DNA of 64,000 nucleotides. It comes from an uncultured candidate division Zixibacteria bacterium. GTDB taxonomy: Bacteria; Zixibacteria; MSB-5A5; SM1-73. The position numbers were made by a program, and so were the translations under genes. Below the pieces are notes generated by a model. That model ran no database searches. It saw only the letters and a program-made list of their open reading frames with translations, and was not told the DNA's origin. Shown here one piece after another: positions 57,051-64,000 of this stretch (the first letter of the stretch is position 1; each line of letters starts with the position of its first letter). The DNA lies in NCBI GenBank assembly GCA_903908285.1, contig CAIVRH010000015.1, positions 62,001 to 126,000 of the forward strand, in the 5' to 3' direction.

Positions 57051-59750
57051 ATGAGATATTTAGGGTTAATTCTAATAGTGGCTTTGACCGCTTTCTTTAA
57101 CTGGCCATCCTATGGCCAGACACCCAGCCGGTTTGCAGCCGAGCCGGACAGCTTGGTAATCAGGCTGGATTATCTTCCGCTAGCCAATGACGATTTTTCC
57201 TTCCCCTTAAAAACGCCTATCCGAAGATTGAAAATCGGTCTGGCTTTGTCGGGGGGAGGAGCCCGGGGATTGGCTCAAATTGGGGTTTTGAAGGTTCTGG
57301 AAAAAGAGAACATCCCCATCGACTGCATTGCCGGCACCAGCATGGGAGGAATCCTGGGAGGACTTTATGCCGCGGGTTATTCAGCCGAGGAGCTGGAGAA
57401 AATCGCCAAAGAGAGCGATTGGAACGATCTGTTAACCGATACCCCGCCGCGTCTTTCCCTCTTTCTTTCCCAACGGGAAGAAAAAGAGGGGTCATTATTT
57501 CAATTCCGATTGAACGGATTGAAACCTTATATTCCCACTGCCCTTACCTCGGGTCAGAAGCTGACAAATCTTTTTACCAATTTAGCCATGCGGGCGGATT
57601 TGACTTCGAAATGGTTCAAAAAACCATATTCCAGCTTCGACAATTTGAAAATTCCTTTTCGAGCGGTAACCACCGATTTAGTGACGGGAGAAGAGGTGGT
57701 GATAAGTTCCGGGGATCTGGTTTTGGCTTTGAGAGCAACCATGACCATCCCCCTGGCTTTCAGTCCGGTGGAGGCGGGAGACAGTCTTTTGGTGGACGGG
57801 GGACTGGTGGATCCGATCCCGGTGGGTGTAGCCAAAGAGATGGGAGCGGACATAATCATAGCGGTTAATACCGTTTCATCCCTTTTGCCGGCGGATAAGA
57901 TCAAGGACCCTTTGGATATTGCCAACCAAGCCACCAGTATCATGCAGCTTCCCCGGTTAAGGGAGGAGTTGAGCCGGGCCGACTTGGTGATCACTCCGGA
58001 TTTATCGGGGTTCTCATCCATGGGCTTCAACCGAGCCGGGGAGTTGATTACCCTGGGTGAAGCCACGGCAGAGAGTTTGCTTCCGGAGATTAAAAAAGTG
58101 ATTTTATCCAGCCAATCCCCATCCGGAGATTCCATTGCACCGGAGTTTAAGATTTGCGAGCTTAGGGCGGAGGGGAATGAAACCATCCCGGCGGATTCCA
58201 TCTTGAAGCTCTCCCGGATCCAACCCGAAACCAACGTTACTCCGGATCAAATCCCATCGGACTTGGAAAGGATTTATGCTTGCGGGTATTTCAGTGACGT
58301 CTATGCGATCCTGCGAAAGACCAAACCGGACGAGTACTCTTTAACTTTCCGGGTTTCGGAAAATCCCCCACTGCGAAAAATCGTTTTCGAAAATAACTCC
58401 ATCTACCCCGACTCCGTTCTTCTGGGGGTGATGAGCTTAAGCTCTCACCGGATTCTTAATTATAAATTTCTACAGCAGGGTTTGGATTCAATCATGACCA
58501 GCTATCATCATGACGGGTACAGCTTGGCTCATATCGAAAAACTCCGGTATGATTCCACCGCCAGCCAATTGAATGTCAAGATAAACGAGGGAATCGTAAA
58601 TCGTATCGAGCTTTCCGGAAATAAGCGCACCCGGAAATGGATGGTTTTGAGGAATTTTCCGCAGAAACCAAACCAGCCCTTCAACTCCCGGAAGGTTACC
58701 TCCGGGTTAGGCAACATCTACAGCACCGGACTTTTTGAAAAGGTAAATTTCTCCACTTATCCTACGGATTCGGGAACGGTGCTGCGGTTGAAAGTAAAGG
58801 AGCAAAAGTTCAGAATCGTCCGGTTAGGAGCGCATTATAATGACGAATACCAGACCGAGGGATTCCTGCAGCTGGTCGACGCCAACGTCTTCGGGGTGGG
58901 AAACGAAGTATACACTCATTTTCAATATGGTGACCGAAAACAGATCTACAGGTTGAACTTCAAGGCGGATCGCATCTTCAAAACCTACTTAACCTATAAG
59001 CTGGGTTTGTTCTATCAAAAGGATAAAAAAAAGCGTTTTCAAGACCAAAATGAAATCGGTGGTTTCCGGCAGAGTAAAATAGGCGCATATTTCTCATTGG
59101 GACAGCATCTTTTTAAATTCGGAACCATTTCCGCGGAGACTAAAGCGGAGAACGTAAAAATAGAAAATGGAGGGTCAAACTACAAGTATAACATCCGAAG
59201 CATCACCCTAAGATCGCTGGTGGATACTTTCGACAAATACCCTTTCCCTAATCGGGGGAAATATCACCATCTTTATGCAGAGCTGGCCGGGGACATCCTG
59301 GGCGGCGATTTGGTCTACCGAAAGGCTTTCACTTCGCTGGAGTCGTATTTCCCCCTGCATAAGAGAATCAACTTCCATCCCAAGGTGGCGATAGGGATTT
59401 CGGATGGAACGGTGCCGATCAGCGAGGAATTTACCCTGGGCGGATACGATAGTTTCTATGGTCTTTTCTCAGAAGAGTTAAGAGGGGATAAAATGTTTTT
59501 GGGGAGCCTGGGTTTAAGATTCCGGTTCTTTCGCCGCCTATACTGGACGCTGAAGTACGATACCGGTGAGGTTTGGACTGTTTTGGAAAGCATCAAGCTG
59601 AAGAAACTAAAGCATGCCTTTGGCTCCAGCTTAGCTTACGACACCCCGCTCGGACCTTTGGAATTCGCTTACGGCATCGCTACCGATCCGGAGAATCCAA
59701 GCTCAAAAAGCTGGGACAAGTTTTATTTTAGATTCGGATTCGACTTTTAA
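57051..59750 (+). CDS. Outer-membrane patatin-like phospholipase with POTRA repeats and beta-barrel (type Vd-like)
   Basis: 899 aa from the ATG at 57051 (AGGTGAGC upstream; start fits the signal peptide ending SYGQ near residue 23). Patatin domain ~60-330: oxyanion loop SGGGARG (67-73), nucleophile GTSMGG (S97) and Asp in DGGLVDPIPV near residue 248. Then about three POTRA-like units between ~365 and 600 (FKICELRAEGNETIPAD; LRKIVFENNSIYPDS; IVNRIELSGNKRTRK), and a ~300-residue BamA/surface-antigen barrel ending in YFRFGFDF with terminal aromatic. The barrel should place the lipase at the outer membrane. PlpD-type proteins have one POTRA, so three is unusual. Confidence 0.9.
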   Translation: MRYLGLILIVALTAFFNWPSYGQTPSRFAAEPDSLVIRLDYLPLANDDFSFPLKTPIRRLKIGLALSGGGARGLAQIGVLKVLEKENIPIDCIAGTSMGGILGGLYAAGYSAEELEKIAKESDWNDLLTDTPPRLSLFLSQREEKEGSLFQFRLNGLKPYIPTALTSGQKLTNLFTNLAMRADLTSKWFKKPYSSFDNLKIPFRAVTTDLVTGEEVVISSGDLVLALRATMTIPLAFSPVEAGDSLLVDGGLVDPIPVGVAKEMGADIIIAVNTVSSLLPADKIKDPLDIANQATSIMQLPRLREELSRADLVITPDLSGFSSMGFNRAGELITLGEATAESLLPEIKKVILSSQSPSGDSIAPEFKICELRAEGNETIPADSILKLSRIQPETNVTPDQIPSDLERIYACGYFSDVYAILRKTKPDEYSLTFRVSENPPLRKIVFENNSIYPDSVLLGVMSLSSHRILNYKFLQQGLDSIMTSYHHDGYSLAHIEKLRYDSTASQLNVKINEGIVNRIELSGNKRTRKWMVLRNFPQKPNQPFNSRKVTSGLGNIYSTGLFEKVNFSTYPTDSGTVLRLKVKEQKFRIVRLGAHYNDEYQTEGFLQLVDANVFGVGNEVYTHFQYGDRKQIYRLNFKADRIFKTYLTYKLGLFYQKDKKKRFQDQNEIGGFRQSKIGAYFSLGQHLFKFGTISAETKAENVKIENGGSNYKYNIRSITLRSLVDTFDKYPFPNRGKYHHLYAELAGDILGGDLVYRKAFTSLESYFPLHKRINFHPKVAIGISDGTVPISEEFTLGGYDSFYGLFSEELRGDKMFLGSLGLRFRFFRRLYWTLKYDTGEVWTVLESIKLKKLKHAFGSSLAYDTPLGPLEFAYGIATDPENPSSKSWDKFYFRFGFDF

Positions 59751-60001
59751 GAGGACCTATGGCGCCGGAACTTAACCGATGCTAAGCGTCACTTTTATTT
59801 TCTTGGGCTCATCCATTGGAAATCTATATTTCACTTACTTCCCCCCCCATTAAGACAAACCGGCACTATTCGATATTTTCTTTTTTTATTCCCGGACAGC
59901 CTGAAACCTTAACCCTCTGGTTTCGTAAAATATATTGGTAAGCAAAAGGTGAAAATCATGCACTTTTAAAGTTTCCTTAGAATTACAGGAGAATTCCAGA
60001 T

Positions 60002-61087
60002 ATGAAGAAAAAAATCATCATAGCAGCCATAGTGGTAGTAGTAGCGGCGGTTTTGTTTTTTGCTTTAAAAAGCTCGGGGAAAAAAGTGGTGGGGAACAAT
60101 TCGGTCAAAGTGGAGAAGGGGAAGATAATCGACAAGGCGCTGGCTATCGGAAGGATCGAACCCAAGAACCAGATATCGGTCAAATCGAAAATCTCCGGAA
60201 TAGTGAAAACGGTCTACGTAGAGATGGGTGACTCGGTTAAAAAAGGCGATCCCCTGGTGGAAATCAATCCCGATCCCACCCCTTTGGAATATGCCGAAGC
60301 CAAAAGACAGGTGGAGATCGACTCGGTGAATTTCGAAAATCAGCAAAAGGAATTCTCAAGATCCAAGGAGCTTTTGGATAAAAAGCTCATCTCCCAGCAG
60401 GAGTATGATCAGGCCTCCCGCGGCTCCGGTGAATCGGAGTTCAAATTGAAGCTTTCCGAGGAAAGATTGTCTTTGATCGAATGGGGAAAGTCCAATATCG
60501 CGGGAAGAAAAATCGAATCGATTATCCGTTCACCCATACAAGGCTCGATTTTAGAAAGGAAGATAAATGTTGGAGACCCGGTGGTTCCTTTGACCTCGTA
60601 TCAGGCCGGAACCGAGCTGTTCACTTTAGCGTACATGGATGAATTGATCTTCAAAGGGACCGTGGATGAGATAGATGTGGGTAAGCTCAAAGAAGGGATG
60701 CCCACCATCTTGAAAATCGGGGCGCTTCCCAATGACACCATCCAGGGGGTGTTGTACAAGATTTCCCCCAAAGCCAGGAAAGAAGACAACGCTACACTTT
60801 TTGATGTGGAGATTAAGATAGTGAAAAAAGGCTCCTCTCTCTTAAGAGCCGGCTATTCAGCCAATGCGGATCTCATCATAAGCAAGAAAGAGGATATTCT
60901 GGTGATACCGGAGAGATTGGTGGAATTTGTGGAAGATACCGCTTTTGTTCAATTCAAAGACCCTTCCGGTAAAATACAGAAAAAGATTATAAAGACCGGC
61001 CTCTCCGATGGTTTGAACATAGAAGTGACCGAAGGTCTGAAGGAGGGGGATATGTTAGCGGAAAAACCTCCCAAGGAGATAAAATAG
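60002..61087 (+). CDS. Periplasmic adaptor (membrane-fusion protein, MacA/HlyD type)
   Basis: 361 aa. One N-terminal membrane anchor (IIIAAIVVVVAAVLFFAL). Lipoyl/barrel-sandwich halves at residues ~45-95 (GRIEPKNQISVKSKISGIVK) and ~175-200 (IIRSPIQGSILERKINVGDPV) flank a helical hairpin; beta-barrel and membrane-proximal domains follow (FKGTVDEIDVGKLKEGM; VVEFVEDTAFV-type strand). It would bridge the inner-membrane transporter to an outer-membrane TolC-type channel. The stop directly abuts the ATG of the permease gene. CAGGAG precedes the ATG. Confidence 0.92.
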   Translation: MKKKIIIAAIVVVVAAVLFFALKSSGKKVVGNNSVKVEKGKIIDKALAIGRIEPKNQISVKSKISGIVKTVYVEMGDSVKKGDPLVEINPDPTPLEYAEAKRQVEIDSVNFENQQKEFSRSKELLDKKLISQQEYDQASRGSGESEFKLKLSEERLSLIEWGKSNIAGRKIESIIRSPIQGSILERKINVGDPVVPLTSYQAGTELFTLAYMDELIFKGTVDEIDVGKLKEGMPTILKIGALPNDTIQGVLYKISPKARKEDNATLFDVEIKIVKKGSSLLRAGYSANADLIISKKEDILVIPERLVEFVEDTAFVQFKDPSGKIQKKIIKTGLSDGLNIEVTEGLKEGDMLAEKPPKEIK

Positions 61088-62320
61088 ATGCGCTTTTTCA
61101 TGTACCTGATCCAATTCTTAAGAGACATGCGTTCTCAAAAATTGAGAACTTTTCTCACCATCTTTGGGATTATCTGGGGAACCGCTGCGGTGGTTTTACT
61201 TTTGGCTTTTGGCAAGGGTTTACATGCCCAGAACCAGAAGAGCATGCACGGTTTGGGAGAGAGCATCGTGATCATGTGGGGTGGAAGAACCAGCAAACCA
61301 TATATGGGTTTTGGGAGAGGTAGAGGTATATCCTTGAGAGAGGAGGATGCTCTTCTATTAAAGAGGGAGATCAAACAGATGGATGGAATTAGCCCGGAGT
61401 ATTCCCAGTGGAGCACTCATATGAAGTACAAGAAGAATGCGGTAACCCAGGAAATGGTGGGGATTTACCCGATATTCGGGGAGATGAGAAACATCTATGC
61501 AGAGATGGGGGGACGTTTCATCGATCAGGTCGATCTGGAAAAAAGGAAAAGAGTGGTCTTCATCGGCAATCAGCTAAAAGAGGATCTATTCGGCAAAGAC
61601 GAAGCCATTGGCAAGTACATCATCATCGACAATGTCCCCTTTCTGGTGATCGGGGTGATGAAGAAGAAATCGCAGGATTCCAGCTACAGCGGACGGGATG
61701 ATAGCAAAGCTTTTATCCCGGCATCCACCTTCAATGCCATGTATGGCTACAGATACATAAACGATATCATATTCAAGCCGAAAGACCCAAAACAAACCGA
61801 GTCGGTGAAAAGTCAGGTGTACAAGGTCTTAGGAAAAAGATACAAGTTTGATCCGGAAGACAAAGAAGCGTTGATGATGTGGGATACCACCGAGATGGAC
61901 AAATTCGTTGGAAATTTCTTTTTGGCTTTCCGGGCCTTTTTGGTGGTGATCGGAACCTTCACCTTGATCGTAGGCGGAATCGGGGTATCCAATATCATGC
62001 ACGTGGTGGTGGAGGAGAGGACCAAGGAGATCGGGATAAAGATGTCTCTGGGAGCTAAAAAGCGTCACGTCCTATTCCAATTCATTTTTGAAACCTTTGT
62101 TATTACATTTTTTGGTGGGGTCATCGGATTTTTGTTTTCTTTAGCAGTGGTGAAGATTTTTCCGTTTTTCAAGCTGGAGGAATACATGGGAATACCTACT
62201 ATCACGCCGGTGGCAGTATTGATCTCAGTGGGTGTTCTGGGAACGGTGGGATTGATCTCCGGTTATTTCCCCGCCAAGAGAGCGGCGAATTTGAATCCGG
62301 TGCAGGCACTGAAATTATAG
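61088..62320 (+). CDS. MacB/FtsX-type ABC transporter permease 1
   Basis: 410 aa with four membrane helices: one after the N-terminal RSQKLRTFLTIFGIIWGTAA, then a ~220-residue periplasmic MacB-PCD domain (EMGGRFIDQVDLEKRKRVVF), and three at the C-terminus around VVEERTKEIGIKMSLGAKK, the FtsX coupling-helix motif. There is no ATPase domain in the protein. With the adaptor upstream it forms part of a MacAB-type exporter of peptides, lipoproteins or small molecules. AAGGAG lies upstream, overlapping the adaptor's end. Confidence 0.92.
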   Translation: MRFFMYLIQFLRDMRSQKLRTFLTIFGIIWGTAAVVLLLAFGKGLHAQNQKSMHGLGESIVIMWGGRTSKPYMGFGRGRGISLREEDALLLKREIKQMDGISPEYSQWSTHMKYKKNAVTQEMVGIYPIFGEMRNIYAEMGGRFIDQVDLEKRKRVVFIGNQLKEDLFGKDEAIGKYIIIDNVPFLVIGVMKKKSQDSSYSGRDDSKAFIPASTFNAMYGYRYINDIIFKPKDPKQTESVKSQVYKVLGKRYKFDPEDKEALMMWDTTEMDKFVGNFFLAFRAFLVVIGTFTLIVGGIGVSNIMHVVVEERTKEIGIKMSLGAKKRHVLFQFIFETFVITFFGGVIGFLFSLAVVKIFPFFKLEEYMGIPTITPVAVLISVGVLGTVGLISGYFPAKRAANLNPVQALKL

Positions 62321-62348
62321 GGTCCAGGGTCCAGTGTCCAGGGTCAGG
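62321..62348. repeat. Heptad array GGTCCAG x2, TGTCCAG, GGTCAGG
   Basis: Four exact 7-nt steps beginning at the base after the permease-1 stop codon (TAG 62318-62320). Confidence 0.95.
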
Positions 62349-62372
62349 AGATCAGATTTCGACCGGATGATT

Positions 62373-62586
62373 TCGTAGGGTGGGCACCCTTGCCCGCCTA
62401 ATTTCAGCGTAGCCGAGCCCGCCTGAGGTGGGTAAACCTTCATGACTCGGGAAGTAAAAACGGAGTAATTATGTTTATCGGTAGCGAAAATCGCATCGAA
62501 GATCGTCAAGCGCAAAGCGAAGTTGGAAAAACCGAACACCGATATCCGAGAATCGATATACGATTCGAGCCTCGCCACCGATAAAC
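62373..62586. repeat. Palindrome GTAGGGTGGGCA/TGCCCGCCTA and long-range inverted repeat GTTTATCGGTxGCGA
   Basis: The palindrome lies at 62375-62400. The 15-bp arms of the second element are at 62473-62487 and 62572-62586 (14 of 15 match), enclosing 84 bp with further self-complementarity; it could be a small mobile repeat or an RNA. The 62321-62657 gap between the two permease genes consists of these repeats and I see no gene in it. Confidence 0.7.
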
Positions 62587-62657
62587 GAATTTCGTGTAGT
62601 TAAGTACCCGAATCTTCGCGGTTCGAGAATTCATTTTAATAAGGAAGAGGTCATCCC

Positions 62658-63905
62658 ATGCAGGGACTTTTGATCTTCAGATTATTCTTAAGAGATTTAA
62701 AGAAACAGCGAAAAAGAATCACCCTTACCATCATGGCCATTGCCTGGGGCACCATCTCCATCGTCTTGCTTTTGGCTTTCGGCGAAGGGGTGAAGAGGGG
62801 ATTGTCCAAGGCACAGCACGGCATGGGACAGGACTTGGTGGTCATGTGGGGGGGACAGACCTCTATACCCTATCAAGGTCTGGCCAAGGGACGCAGGATA
62901 TCTTTCTCGGATGAGGATGTGGAGCTTTTGAAACAAAGGGTGCCGGAAATCGAAACCATCAGCGGTGAATATGGCAGATGGGGAGCGTCCTTAACTTACC
63001 GGAAAAATACCGTGTCGGAACATGTTACCGGAGTCTATCCTTCCTTTGTGGATATGAGGGCACACTTTTCTCAGACGGGAGGTAGATTTATTGATGATCT
63101 GGACATGCAACAAAAACGGAGAGTGGTCTTTTTGGGCAACAAGTTAAAGGATCGGCTCTTCGGTGCTGAGGAGGCGGTGGGGAAAAGCATTATCCTAAAC
63201 AATATTCCTTTTACGGTAATTGGAGTTATGATAGAAAAAATTCAGATGGGAATGTATGGCGGACCGGATGCGGATAAGGCTACCATTCCCGCCACCACCT
63301 TCAAAGCCATTTATGGAGACAAGTATTTGGACAACATCGTCTACAAGCCAAGAGACGTTTCGCAGATAGAAGAGGTGAAAAAGAAGGTGTCCGAGATAAT
63401 GGGTGCAAAATATAAATTTGATCCCAAGGATAAGCAGGCTTTGTGGATTTGGGATGTGATCGAAGGACAGAAGGTATTCGACAAAGTCATCTTAGGGTTT
63501 CAGATATTTTTGGGCATCATCGGGGGTATGACTCTGTTGATTGCGGGAGTGGGAGTAGCCAATATCATGTACGTGGCGGTCAAGGAGAGAACCAGGGAGA
63601 TAGGGATAAAGATGGCTTTGGGGGCAAAGCGATTCCAGATCATGAGCCAGTTTCTCTTGGAGTCAATACTCATAGCTATTCTGGGAGGAATCATCGGGAT
63701 TATCTTCTCGATAATAATCGTTAAGATCTGGGGTGCGGTCCCGATGAAAGCCGAATGGATGAAGTGGCTGGGAAAACCAACCATCTCCTGGCAAATCGCC
63801 CTGATAACCGCAGTTATATTGGGAGCTATCGGTATACTATCGGGAATCTTTCCCTCGCGCAAAGCCGCCAGCGTAAATCCGGTAGAGTCGCTAAGATATG
63901 AATAG
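62658..63905 (+). CDS. MacB/FtsX-type ABC transporter permease 2
   Basis: 415 aa, a close paralogue of permease 1: same N-terminal KKQRKRITLTIMAIAWGTIS, periplasmic PCD (QTGGRFIDDLDMQQKRRVVF) and C-terminal VAVKERTREIGIKMALGAKR before the last helices. AAGGAAGAGG precedes the ATG. The two permeases could form a heterodimer. No ATP-binding subunit lies between or before them, so it is either beyond the window or encoded elsewhere. The stop (TAG) begins an octad array. Confidence 0.92.
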   Translation: MQGLLIFRLFLRDLKKQRKRITLTIMAIAWGTISIVLLLAFGEGVKRGLSKAQHGMGQDLVVMWGGQTSIPYQGLAKGRRISFSDEDVELLKQRVPEIETISGEYGRWGASLTYRKNTVSEHVTGVYPSFVDMRAHFSQTGGRFIDDLDMQQKRRVVFLGNKLKDRLFGAEEAVGKSIILNNIPFTVIGVMIEKIQMGMYGGPDADKATIPATTFKAIYGDKYLDNIVYKPRDVSQIEEVKKKVSEIMGAKYKFDPKDKQALWIWDVIEGQKVFDKVILGFQIFLGIIGGMTLLIAGVGVANIMYVAVKERTREIGIKMALGAKRFQIMSQFLLESILIAILGGIIGIIFSIIIVKIWGAVPMKAEWMKWLGKPTISWQIALITAVILGAIGILSGIFPSRKAASVNPVESLRYE

Positions 63906-63936
63906 GGTTCAAGGATTCGAGGGTTCAAGGGTTCAA
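63905..63936. repeat. Octad array GGGTTCAA/GGATTCGA
   Basis: GGGTTCAA, GGATTCGA, GGGTTCAA, GGGTTCAA in exact 8-nt steps; the first G is the last base of the permease-2 stop codon. Confidence 0.95.
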
Positions 63937-64000
63937 GTGGCTCGTAGCCGAGCTTTTATGGGATTGTTAAGAAACACCAAAAGGAGTGCACCAGCTTGCT

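Noticed and set aside
57419-57868. Overlapping plus-strand ORF of 149 codons within the patatin gene, Gly-rich C-terminus
   Set aside because: It is a frame-shifted reading of the patatin domain, and its Gly/Arg richness is a by-product of the codons there.

Overview
The window looks like a chromosomal segment of an uncultivated, Gram-negative-type bacterium of the FCB superphylum. A Zixibacteria-like candidate phylum is my best guess, not a demonstrated assignment. The reasons are a bacterial GGGP synthase (archaeal-type ether-lipid enzyme), a secreted protein ending in the NPFNP-type C-terminal sorting domain, IPTL-CTERM proteins with a dedicated exosortase, an outer-membrane patatin/POTRA/barrel protein, and ordinary bacterial alaS, recX, recA, cinA, pgpA, pgsA and dnaG genes. 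Coding density is high in housekeeping stretches. Accessory stretches are AT-richer and have long non-coding gaps.

Layout. 0-8 kb: a truncated polysaccharide deacetylase, a TlpA-like thioredoxin, a Met/Cys PLP lyase, a DUF362 ferredoxin protein, two transporters (EamA, MFS), a nitrilase-family amidase and a CheY-like receiver. 8-16 kb: a small secreted protein overlapping a TPR-sigma54 activator, then a run of exported proteins that includes an archaemetzincin-like lipoprotein and an 830-residue sorted surface protein. 16-23 kb: a large alpha/beta hydrolase, a TPR lipoprotein, three tRNAs, a Cys-rich protein with a possible OB fold, and dnaG. 23-28 kb: an exosortase H / IPTL-CTERM locus with a long structured leader and repeated mini-ORFs. 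28.4-31.3 kb: a 2.9-kb AT-rich island bounded by a duplicated tRNA-Thr 3' end. 31-40 kb: an EF-G2-like GTPase, polysaccharide genes (glycosyltransferase, flippase, DUF2079), gmhA and GGGPS. 40-51 kb: alaS, an inserted TcmP/radical SAM pair, recX, recA, thpR, cinA, pgpA, pgsA and a DUF3795 protein. 51-57 kb: a serine hydrolase, PhzF, an AhpD-like protein, menG/ubiE and an NfeD/stomatin pair. 57-64 kb: a patatin-barrel protein and a MacA/MacB-like export set whose ATPase is not in the window.

Two themes recur. First, surface export: an exosortase H with two IPTL-CTERM substrates, a NPFNP-type sorted protein, several lipoproteins, and a patatin with three apparent POTRA repeats. Second, the intergenic space is full of small repeats of two kinds. 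One is degenerate arrays with a strict 7-nt (sometimes 8-nt) period in several unrelated sequence families, very often placed so that the stop codon of the preceding gene lies in the array. The other is GC-rich palindromes tipped by GTAGG...CCTAC. Heptad arrays also sit inside dnaG and inside the flippase gene. The least explained element is a repeated 14-19 codon mini-ORF (consensus MWxNLPWxG) upstream of the IPTL-CTERM genes.
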